Assembly: GCF_000972705.2 (NCBI RefSeq)
Contig: NZ_LATL02000269.1
Span: forward strand, 1-22,443
Origin: Limnoraphis robusta CS-951
GTDB taxonomy: Bacteria; Cyanobacteriota; Cyanobacteriia; Cyanobacteriales; Microcoleaceae
Length of the DNA: 22,443 nt
Direction: 5' to 3'
Under the pieces are notes generated by a model. It was not told where the DNA came from, searched no databases, and saw nothing but the letters and a program-made list of their open reading frames with translations. This document shows, in pieces, positions 15,614-22,443 of this stretch. The translations under genes and the position numbers were made by a program. The number at the start of each line of letters is the position of its first letter. Positions within the stretch are counted from its first letter, which is position 1.

Positions 15614-16735
15614 TTATCTCTGTGTTTCTGCTGTCAGAGTTAAGGCTTGGGCTTTTTTGAGCTTTTCTTGTTCTTCTTTGGGCTTAAGATAGAGGTTCTC
15701 GACTAAGGCGGCGACACCTGCAAACCAAGGCGGAACAATTAAAGCCCCCAAAATTCCTAACACTTGTACACCCCCTAAGACAGACAACAGTTGGAACAGG
15801 GGATGAACTCCGACAGAGGTTCCGACTAATAAGGGATCAAGAACGTAGGTTTCGACGTTTTGAACGATCACATATAACAGCAGCACCCAGAAAAACAGAA
15901 ATCCTCCTTGGGCTAAAGCAACGATCAAGGCGGGAATGGCGCCGAGAATTGGCCCGAGAAAGGGGATGAGGTTAGTCACTCCGGCGATCGCACCTAAACC
16001 GAGTGCAAATTCTCCCAGTCCTAAAAATCCTAACCCCATTGTGGTGGCAATGCCTAAAATAGCCGAGACGAGTAGACGTCCGCGAATATATCCCCCCATG
16101 CGACGGCTGACTTGTCCGACTTGGCTGTTGAGTCGTTCGTTCCAGGGGTAGGGAAACAGTTGCACCAGGCTTTTGATTAAGGTGTTACTATCGGCAACCA
16201 TGTAGCCGGAGACAAATAGGGCGATGATCAGGCTGAAAACGCCGCCCACTATACCGCGTGTGATACTGTAGGAGCGCAAAAGCAGTTGTTGACTCGAACG
16301 AATTGCCCAGTTGGTTAGAGATTGGGTATTGAGTAGTTCTTCGATCAGGGTGGGGGTGTCTTCGCCTAGCCGACTCGTTAAACCACTGGCAATATCAACG
16401 ATACGTTCGGAAAATAGGGGAAGCTGACCTACTAATAAGCTGATTTGGTCAATGACTCGGGGGCCGACAATTAAACCAAATCCGGTTAATCCCGCAATTA
16501 GGGTTAAATACACTAAAATAACGGCTAACCAACGGGGGAGTTTTTTGGCTTCTGCCCAATCTACAATGGGTACAATTGAAGCGGCCAGAACGACTGAGAT
16601 CATTAACAGTACAATTAAACTTTGAAGCTGCCACAGCAATACTAAAATGAGGACGGCTAATAAAACTACCACCAGATTCGACAGCGATAGGGTAATGCGG
16701 CGCTCTGAAATTAATGGACGTTCATCATCGATCAT
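15614..16735 (-). CDS. AI-2E family transporter (UPF0118/PerM-like permease)
   Basis: A 373-residue membrane protein with about seven to eight hydrophobic helices (for instance around 21-58, 72-95, 163-185 and 218-285) and the family signature near NLIPFLGPILGAIPALIVAL. The family includes TqsA, linked to export of the quorum signal AI-2, and Na+/H+ antiporters and permeases, so the substrate is not determined. The C-terminal tail is cytosolic and charged (KPKEEQEKLKKA). It is the first gene of a collinear run with the FIST gene starting 42 bp later, so a shared transcript is likely, though a functional link is only inferred. Confidence 0.9.
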   Translation of the reverse strand: MIDDERPLISERRITLSLSNLVVVLLAVLILVLLWQLQSLIVLLMISVVLAASIVPIVDWAEAKKLPRWLAVILVYLTLIAGLTGFGLIVGPRVIDQISLLVGQLPLFSERIVDIASGLTSRLGEDTPTLIEELLNTQSLTNWAIRSSQQLLLRSYSITRGIVGGVFSLIIALFVSGYMVADSNTLIKSLVQLFPYPWNERLNSQVGQVSRRMGGYIRGRLLVSAILGIATTMGLGFLGLGEFALGLGAIAGVTNLIPFLGPILGAIPALIVALAQGGFLFFWVLLLYVIVQNVETYVLDPLLVGTSVGVHPLFQLLSVLGGVQVLGILGALIVPPWFAGVAALVENLYLKPKEEQEKLKKAQALTLTAETQR

Positions 16736-17157
16736 GGCTCGAGTCTCAAGGATTGAAGGGGGTTTTCGGGGGACAGCTTAAAGCTTCGTTGGCGATTTTT
16801 TAAGGATTGCGACTGGGAATAAGCCGGATAAACTTGAGTACATTTTGGGTGGTTTTGACGGGGTTAACTTGAATTATTAATGATCGTCTATCTGGTTTTA
16901 TTTTAGCCTATTTCTGCTGATTATTAAATGATCTATTGATTTTTTTTGAGGTTTAGAATTAAAATGATTCAACTCAATTCTTTTATTTTAGCGAGAACAG
17001 ACTATCTTTTCAAGGTGAAACTGAATCTTCATCTCAATTCTCTCACGGCTTCCTGGTCTTGTTTGTTGAACAATCGTAGAGTAAAATGATGTAACCGGGA
17101 TTGCCATTTGTGCAAATTTAAGCCGAATCTAGTTGAGAACTTTTGATCACTTTACCG
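16736..17157. other. Divergent intergenic region between the permease and glycosyltransferase genes
   Basis: About 420 bp of AT-rich sequence separate the two divergent genes and must hold promoters for both. The small inverted repeat TTGTT-G-AACAA (17063-17073) is followed by TAAAAT (17082-17087), but the spacing does not give a convincing -35/-10 pair. No RNA gene or additional reading frame was recognised. Confidence 0.4.
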
Positions 17158-19512
17158 ATGCGAATTCATATTGAAGGCTGGCGTTTCCTTCCTCATTCTA
17201 TTGCGATCGCGAATCAATTTCAATTACTGGAAATCCTGAACCGACAGGAACTTCAGCTATCTTATCAAGATTTACCTTACTTGAAGCCGAATTGGCAGGC
17301 TGTTGAGAATTTATGGGACTCGCCCTATCAACGACATCTCGATCAACTCAGCAACGCGGTTTTTCCCTCTCCAGATGTTCTGTTGAGAATGGCTGAACCG
17401 TTGAATTTAAAACCGTCTAACGCTTCACATACTCTTGTTTTTGCAATGGCGGAATGGGGAACGGTGTTCGATGAAAGTTTGACTCTAACCTCTTTGAAAA
17501 GTCCGATTTCTCTCGACTCAAATCTAACCATAGTCACGCCTTCAAAATGGTCAAAAGAAGGATTAATTCGTTATGGTTTTGATCAAGGTAAAATAGCGAT
17601 TGTTCCCTGGGGAGTTGATCCGAAACTTTATAAACCTTTAACTCCTCCCGAACGAAAAACCCTTCGTCAACAATTGGGCTGGGATGATTATTTTATCTTT
17701 TTAAATGTCAGTCCGGTAGAAGACAGAAATGGAATTCGTCCCCTTCTTAAAGCGTTTGTTTCCCTCGTTGAATGTTATCCCAATGCACGACTGGTTTTAA
17801 AAGGATGTGATGCTTTATATCCGTCTAAACAATCTCTTTTAACGGCAAGTCGGAGTATTTTGAGTGAGGCAGAAGTCGCTAAGATTAAACCGAATATTGC
17901 CTATATTGGTGAGACTTTTTCGTTTCAACAAATGGCACAACTCTATCAAGCGGCTGATGTTTATGTATGTCCTTATGTGGCTTCAGGATTTCATTTATCG
18001 GCTTTAGAAGCGATGGCTGCGGGTTTACCCATTATTTGTACGAAAGGCGGCGCGACGGATGATTTTGTTCACTCTGATTTTAGCTTTAAAATCGAGAGTA
18101 AATTTAGAACTCGTATCATCAACCAACAAATTCATTTCTTTCTACATCCCGACTGGGAACATTTGCTTGAGTTGATGAAAACGGTGATCGAAAAACCGCA
18201 AATTCGTCAGCAAGCGAGAGAAATTTTACCTGAATGGGTTGAAGAAAATTATACCTGGAAACACACGGTTAATCAACTGTTAGAAGTTGCAAAAAACCCA
18301 ACCGTTGTTCATGCAGTTCCTCGAGACTTTATTCCTCAACTCTCAACACAAACCCAGTCGTTATTGATTGAAGGTTGGCGTTTTATTCCTCATTCCTATG
18401 CTTTAATTAATAGCTATCAATTATTAGAACTCAATAAACGACAAAATCTTGAACTTTTCCATCAAGATATGCCCTATGTGAGTGAGAGTTGGAAAGCCGT
18501 TGAAGGATTATTAGCTCCCGAAGCTGAACAGACTTTAAAAACAATTCCTCAAGCGACAGAAAACCAAGCCGCAGATGTCACCTTCCGAGTGTATTGTCCG
18601 TTTAATTTAAGCAATTCTAGAAGTCCAAAAACCTTTGTATTTGGATGTACAGAATGGGGGATTGTTCCGCAATCCATTTTAAGAGGAATGAGAGTTTATT
18701 GCTTCCAAAAAGCCCATCAAAACTCTGATACAGTTATTATTACTTCTTCTCATTGGTCAAAACAAGGCTTTCTGAATAGTGGTGCTGTTTCTGAACGAGT
18801 TGTTGTTGTTCCTTTGGGGATTGAACCTAATATTTATTATCCATTAAAACCCGAAAAACGTCAAGCTTTACGCCAAAGGTTTGGATGGAATAACGCTTTT
18901 GTCTTCCTGAATATTGGCGTGATGTGGAATGAACGTCAAGGAATTGATCGGTTATTAAAAGCCTTTGCGATTTTAACTGAAAAATATTCAGAGATTCGTT
19001 TAGTGCTTAAGGGAAGAGATGCCATTTTTCCTTCTAAAGAATCCATTAAAAAAGCCAGTAAAAATGTTTTAACCGAACCCGAAATTGAGCGAATTAAATC
19101 GAGAATGTATTATATTGGTGAGAGTTTATCCGCTTTAGAAATGGCGGAACTTTATCAAGGGGCTGATGCTTATGTTTCGCCCTATTCTGCGGAAGGGTTT
19201 AATCTTCCCGTCTTAGAAGCAATGGCTTGTGGTTTACCTGTTATTTGTACAGATGGAGGATCTACCGATGATTTTGTTCAGCCAGAATTTGCTTGGAAAA
19301 TAGAGAGTAAATTTAAAATGATGACCGAAAAAAATGGAGATATTAAACTCTTCCTAGAACCCAATATCCAACATTTACTGAATTTGATGGAGGCGATGAT
19401 TGAAAATTCCACCTTCCGCACTCAAGCTTATCATACCGGGCCGCAATTTGTAGCGAATCAGTTTACTTGGAAACAAGTTGTTGATCAACTCGTTAACATT
19501 TTGTTTCAATAA
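17158..19512 (+). CDS. Tandem-duplicated GT4-family glycosyltransferase
   Basis: A 784-residue protein made of two homologous halves of about 390 residues, each starting IEGWRF(L/I)PHS and each containing a complete GT-B glycosyltransferase. Paired blocks include VPWGVDPKLY/VPLGIEPNIY, LVLKGCDALYPSK/LVLKGRDAIFPSK and DDFV followed by KIESKF. Half 2 keeps the retaining-GT4 E-x7-E motif (Glu679 and Glu687 in EGFNLPVLEAMACG). Half 1 has Ser276 in place of the first Glu (SGFHLSALEAMAAG, Glu284 kept). So half 2 is probably catalytic and half 1 weakened, regulatory or of changed specificity. No membrane span is seen; it is likely to act in the cytoplasm on surface polysaccharide or glycoprotein, target unknown. 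The ATG at 17158 was preferred over a TTG at 17143. Confidence 0.9.
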   Translation: MRIHIEGWRFLPHSIAIANQFQLLEILNRQELQLSYQDLPYLKPNWQAVENLWDSPYQRHLDQLSNAVFPSPDVLLRMAEPLNLKPSNASHTLVFAMAEWGTVFDESLTLTSLKSPISLDSNLTIVTPSKWSKEGLIRYGFDQGKIAIVPWGVDPKLYKPLTPPERKTLRQQLGWDDYFIFLNVSPVEDRNGIRPLLKAFVSLVECYPNARLVLKGCDALYPSKQSLLTASRSILSEAEVAKIKPNIAYIGETFSFQQMAQLYQAADVYVCPYVASGFHLSALEAMAAGLPIICTKGGATDDFVHSDFSFKIESKFRTRIINQQIHFFLHPDWEHLLELMKTVIEKPQIRQQAREILPEWVEENYTWKHTVNQLLEVAKNPTVVHAVPRDFIPQLSTQTQSLLIEGWRFIPHSYALINSYQLLELNKRQNLELFHQDMPYVSESWKAVEGLLAPEAEQTLKTIPQATENQAADVTFRVYCPFNLSNSRSPKTFVFGCTEWGIVPQSILRGMRVYCFQKAHQNSDTVIITSSHWSKQGFLNSGAVSERVVVVPLGIEPNIYYPLKPEKRQALRQRFGWNNAFVFLNIGVMWNERQGIDRLLKAFAILTEKYSEIRLVLKGRDAIFPSKESIKKASKNVLTEPEIERIKSRMYYIGESLSALEMAELYQGADAYVSPYSAEGFNLPVLEAMACGLPVICTDGGSTDDFVQPEFAWKIESKFKMMTEKNGDIKLFLEPNIQHLLNLMEAMIENSTFRTQAYHTGPQFVANQFTWKQVVDQLVNILFQ

Positions 19513-19527
19513 TTGTCTAAGGAAAAT

Positions 19528-19564
19528 CAAAAACCCAGTGGGCGTGAAAGTTACCGGGTTTTTG
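19528..19564 (+). terminator. Terminator-like inverted repeat after the glycosyltransferase
   Basis: CAAAAACCC (19528-19536) and GGGTTTTTG (19556-19564) form a perfect 9-bp stem around 19 bases, 16 bases after the stop. The stem carries its T-run inside the 3' arm, so termination is likely but not certain. The remaining sequence to 19807 shows no gene I can support. Confidence 0.6.
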
Positions 19565-19807
19565 AGAAAAGTTGATCGACAAAGACATGAAAATTCCCTC
19601 TTTGTGTCTGGTGTGTCGAGGGTGTTTTTTTATTCTTTCCCTGATGGATGTGCTAACGTTCGGAGGGAGGCCAACCCTACTCCGTTGATATCCAGTCAGC
19701 AGAGGAGATCAGACGGAAAACTTAAAGAATCAATTCGATCTCCCCACTTTCAGCAAAACAATACGATAAACTAAAGAATACAATATTTTCGTTCAGGTCA
19801 GTTTGCT

Positions 19808-20944
19808 ATGACTTCAATCGCTGCTTCCAACGCTGAATCAATGATGAATGATCCCAAACGGGGTTTACCTGTTACGATTATTACAGGTTTTTTGGGGAGT
19901 GGGAAAACGACTTTACTCAATCACATTCTCTCAAATCAAGAAGGGGTAAAAACCGCCGTATTAGTCAATGAGTTTGGAGAGATCGGAATTGATAATGAAC
20001 TCATCGTTACCACCGACGAAGACAATACAATGGTTGAGTTAAGCAATGGCTGTGTTTGCTGTACAATTAATGAAGATTTGGTGAACGCAGTTTACAAGGT
20101 TCTAGAACGTCCAGAAAAAGTGGATTATATGGTGGTAGAAACCACTGGACTTGCTGATCCGCTTCCGGTGGCGTTAACGTTTTTGGGAACGGAATTGCGA
20201 GATATGACTCGCCTTGATTCTATTGTGACATTGGTAGACTGTGCAAACTACAGTTTAGATCTATTTAATAGTCAAGCTGCTCACAGTCAAATTGCCTACG
20301 GTGATATTATTATTCTGAATAAGACTGACTTGGTTGATGAGGCGGATGTTGATAGTTTAGAAGTCAAAATTCGAGATATCAAACGAGATGCACGAATTCT
20401 GCGAAGCCGTAAATCTCAAGTTCCTTTACCCTTAATTTTGAGTGTGGGTTTGTTTGAGTCGGATCACTATTTTGAACCTGAACATCACGATCACGAACAT
20501 CATGATCACGAACATCACGAACATCACGAACATCATGATCACGAACATCATGATCACGAACATCATCACCATGATCATGATCACGAACATCACGAACATC
20601 ACCACCATTCCGATCACTTAGAAAATGATGGCTTTACTTCTATTTCCTTTCAAAGTGATCGTCCGTTGTCTCTGCGAAAATTCCAATATTTCCTCGATAA
20701 CCAACTTCCCAGTAATGTATTTCGAGCGAAAGGAATTATGTGGTTTGATGAAAGTCCAAAACGTCATATTTTCCATTTGAGTGGAAAGCGTTTTTCAATT
20801 GATGATTCTGAGTGGAAAGGCGAGAAGAAAAATCAATTGGTATTAATTGGTCAAAATCTTGATCACGAAACGTTGCGATCGCAACTTGAAAAGTGTTTAA
20901 CTTTCCCAGTCGAAAAACGTGGAAAAGGGTTTGGAAATTCTTAG
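19808..20944 (+). CDS. CobW/COG0523-family metal-chaperone GTPase with His-rich loop
   Basis: A 378-residue G3E GTPase. Walker A is GFLGSGKTT (27-35). The metal-binding C-x-C-C motif is GCVCCT (Cys82, Cys84, Cys85). NKTD gives guanine specificity. A C-terminal CobW domain (~275-372, from ISFQSDRPLS) closes the protein. Between the two domains, residues ~226-270 are almost entirely His with Asp and Glu. Family members deliver metal ions to target proteins using GTP; His-rich versions are mostly tied to zinc, others to cobalt or to nitrile hydratase. Zinc is therefore the best guess. No Zur-box-like palindrome was seen upstream, so low-zinc control is not supported by this sequence. It lies directly upstream of dtd. 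Confidence 0.93.
   Translation: MTSIAASNAESMMNDPKRGLPVTIITGFLGSGKTTLLNHILSNQEGVKTAVLVNEFGEIGIDNELIVTTDEDNTMVELSNGCVCCTINEDLVNAVYKVLERPEKVDYMVVETTGLADPLPVALTFLGTELRDMTRLDSIVTLVDCANYSLDLFNSQAAHSQIAYGDIIILNKTDLVDEADVDSLEVKIRDIKRDARILRSRKSQVPLPLILSVGLFESDHYFEPEHHDHEHHDHEHHEHHEHHDHEHHDHEHHHHDHDHEHHEHHHHSDHLENDGFTSISFQSDRPLSLRKFQYFLDNQLPSNVFRAKGIMWFDESPKRHIFHLSGKRFSIDDSEWKGEKKNQLVLIGQNLDHETLRSQLEKCLTFPVEKRGKGFGNS
20483..20618 (+). repeat. His-rich degenerate tandem repeat inside the CobW gene
   Basis: Variants of CATCACGAA and CATGATCAC recur through about 136 bases in the reading frame, encoding HDHEHHDHEHH-type peptides. All changes are in frame, so length can vary by slippage without breaking the gene. 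Confidence 0.85.
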
Positions 20945-20968
20945 TTTCTCAATTATTGTTCGATGTAT

Positions 20969-21037
20969 AGTAGAGTGCATCAAACTATCAATCTCCTGAT
21001 TTCGGGAAAAAATTAGTCAAATTTGATGCGCCCTACT
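20969..21037. repeat. Small palindromic element with 16-bp inverted ends (MITE-like)
   Basis: AGTAGAGTGCATCAAA (20969-20984) and TTTGATGCGCCCTACT (21022-21037) pair at 14 of 16 positions, with the inner 8 bp (GCATCAAA/TTTGATGC) perfect. The element fills most of the gap between the CobW-type gene and dtd. Ends of the type GTAGGG-GCATC are seen in dispersed cyanobacterial repeats. A TTG-ATG pair inside it produces an artificial upstream extension of the dtd frame. Confidence 0.6.
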
Positions 21038-21064
21038 GATCTAAGTCTAATTCGGGTTAACAAA

Positions 21065-21487
21065 ATGCGAGTCATTATCCAACGAGTTACCGCTTCTCAA
21101 GTCGAAGTCAATGGTCAAATTGTCGGTAAAATTGGTCAAGGATTAAATTTACTGGTTGCGATCGCCCAAACCGATACCGAAGCGGAACTTGACTGGATGA
21201 CTCGCAAATGTTTAGAATTACGGTTATTTCCTGATCCTGATCGCGATACTGGACGCTGGGAAAAATCCGTTCAAGAGATAGAAGGTGAACTTTTAGTGAT
21301 TAGTCAGTTTACTCTTTATGGAGATTGTCGCAAAGGTCGTCGTCCATCTTTTGACTGTTCAGCCGCCCCAGAAGCCGCGAAAAAACTTTATGAAAAATTT
21401 GTTGAAAAGCTGCGTTTAAGTGGCTTAAAGGTCGAAACAGGGGTGTTTGGTGCAATGATGCAAGTCTGCTTTATAAAACTGATATAA
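21065..21487 (+). pseudogene. dtd: D-aminoacyl-tRNA deacylase, 3' end cut off by IS insertion
   Basis: The reading frame begins with canonical [20 protein letters not shown] and carries the DTD core motif SQFTLYGD with RRPSF after it. DTD hydrolyses D-amino acids mis-attached to tRNA. The family normally runs about 145-150 residues and ends MMQV-(S/E)LVNDGPVT plus a short tail; the N-x-G-P-x-T (Gly-cisPro) motif is essential for chiral selection. Here homology stops at GVFGAMMQV (about residue 134). Six residues from the insertion element (CFIKLI) follow, then a stop. The missing ~15 residues should lie beyond the element, outside the window. The product of 140 residues is expected to be inactive. 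The ATG at 21065 is the family start. Confidence 0.9.
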
Positions 21488-21559
21488 CGCGGTACAAACC
21501 GTGTTAATGTTTACTTCCTGCATCACCCCGGACTGTCGGCAGCACCCGGTCAGACAGGC
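21465..21559 (-). ncRNA. Right end / probable omega RNA scaffold of TnpB element, copy 2
   Basis: The reverse complement matches the copy 1 right end at 94 of 95 positions, including the terminal hairpin and the TTTATAAAGCAGA terminus. Immediately after it on the minus strand comes dtd antisense sequence (CTTGCATCATTGCACC), which would be the guide. Since the copy 2 TnpB is frameshifted, this RNA could only work with a TnpB supplied by another copy. Confidence 0.6.
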
Positions 21560-22443
21560 TTAAACCGAATAGCCTTCGGCAAAACGTTCTAAATTTAGGC
21601 TGGCATTCAAATCACGGTCAACGCTTACACCGCAATTATTACAGTTGAAAACTCGTTCTTTCAGTGCTATTTCTTGAACGTGACCGCAACTTGAACAGGT
21701 TTTAGTTGACGGATAGAATCTATGAGCAAAAACTACGCTTGAACCATACCACTCAGACTTATACTCAACTTGGCGACGAATTTCAGAAAAAGCCGAATCA
21801 GCAATAGCACCCGCGCGCCTTATGATTTTTCAACATCCCAGAAACATTCAAGTCTTCTAACCCGATGACTGCGTGGTTTTTGCATAGCCATGAGGTGAGT
21901 TTGTGAATTGTATCTTTCCGAATGTTGACAATTCTTTGATAAGCTTTTGCTAATTTGAGCTTGGCTTTATTCCTGTTTTTTGAACCCTTCTGTTTTCTCG
22001 AGAGTTCGCGTTGAAGTCTGGCTAGATTTTTTTGCGCTTTTTTGTGGGCTGCTGGATTGGCAAAAACAGTACCATCTGAACAGGTCGCTAATACCTTAAC
22101 CCCAACATCAACACCCAGGTATTCTCTTGATTTTACAGTCTGTTCTGGCTCAAATTCGTAAGCGACAGACAAATACCAAGAATCAGCGCTCCTGCTTATT
22201 GTGACTCGTTTGGTTTGAATTTCAGGAAGGGCTTCGTAAGTGTTAACCCATCCAATGAAAGGAAGCTTCAATCTCTTCCCCGAAAACCTCATTACCTTGC
22301 CACAGTTATCAATCGTAAAGCTATCGTTTCTGCCTTTTTTCTTGAATTTAGGATGTTCAGCAATGCCTTGAAAAAATCGGCTAAATGCTTCTCCCAAGTG
22401 CATGAAGGCAAATTGATAAACTCTAGAACTTAGCGTTGACTGC
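21560..22443 (-). pseudogene. tnpB: TnpB of IS200/IS605-type element, copy 2 (frameshifted, runs off the window)
   Basis: About 89% identical at protein level to copy 1 over the ~195 residues before the break, with RuvC Asp (GVDVGVK) and Glu (IGLEDLNV) kept. After MLKNHK one extra base, near 21811-21822 (minus-strand GCGCGCGGGTGC where copy 1 has TTAGCGGGTGC), shifts the frame to a quick stop at 21798. The homologous sequence continues in another frame through the zinc finger (CSSCG...CNNCG) and RuvC-III (DRDLNASLN) to TAA at 21560-21562. The 5' part continues past 22443; codons upstream of the internal ATG at 22403 still match copy 1 (QSTLSSRVYQFAF). The left end of the element is not in the window. 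Confidence 0.92.

Noticed and set aside
19478..19774. 98-residue frame downstream of the glycosyltransferase
   Set aside because: It overlaps the 3' end of the glycosyltransferase and runs through the terminator stem; composition is not protein-like and no ribosome-binding site or family is recognisable.
20432..20617. Met/Val-rich minus-strand frame opposite the His-rich repeat
   Set aside because: It is the antisense of the CATCAC/CATGATCAC repeat of the CobW gene and has no other support.
21023..21064. Upstream extension of dtd from a TTG start
   Set aside because: The added residues are encoded by the palindromic repeat, and the ATG at 21065 gives the exact family N-terminus.

Overview
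The window looks like a chromosomal piece of a filamentous cyanobacterium, probably of the Oscillatoriales (Planktothrix/Microcoleus/Oscillatoria-like). The organism is inferred from four things. A Slr1923-type divinyl-chlorophyllide reductase, a Ycf51-family gene and a PspA/Vipp1-like gene are present. The HIP1 octamer GCGATCGC occurs 14 times (about 0.3 expected by chance). There are GGGGCGGGTTCC-type palindromic repeats. The signalling proteins have typical cyanobacterial multi-domain architecture. Species cannot be set from this sequence alone.

Layout. 1-316 is a nested array of inverted and direct repeats (MITE-like). 361-1389 (-) is a long PspA/IM30-family gene, divergent from the chlorophyll-biosynthesis gene bciB (1687-2889, +). 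An intact IS200/IS605-type TnpB unit follows (3025-4201, +), with a conserved right end that is probably the omega RNA. A small two-helix membrane-protein gene lies at 4306-4515 (-). typA/bipA is at 4998-6788 (-), with a clear terminator. Next comes a two-gene unit (-): a Ycf51 homologue followed 12 bp later by an O-fucosyltransferase-like protein.

From 16735 back to 8845 five genes run in one direction (-): an AI-2E-family permease, a FIST-domain sensor protein, a very large soluble hybrid histidine kinase (PAS-PAS-GAF-PAS-HisKA-HATPase-REC-REC), a single-domain response regulator overlapping it by 8 bp, and a REC-adenylate cyclase. They read as one signalling module: a FIST sensor and/or the PAS/GAF domains feed a phosphorelay whose plausible outputs include cAMP synthesis.

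On the + strand are a 784-residue tandem-duplicated GT4 glycosyltransferase (17158-19512), a CobW/COG0523 metal-chaperone GTPase with a roughly 45-residue His-rich loop (19808-20944), and dtd (21065-21487). dtd is cut near its 3' end by a second copy of the TnpB element in opposite orientation (21465 to beyond the window edge). That copy is frameshifted. Its right-end block is 94/95 identical to that of copy 1 although the adjoining 3' coding ends have diverged strongly.

The observations most worth following are the insertion of the TnpB element into dtd, with loss of the Gly-cisPro motif and a natural guide matching dtd; the conserved right end shared by an intact and a broken TnpB copy; the FIST/hybrid-kinase/cyclase module; and the tandem glycosyltransferase with one degenerate active site.
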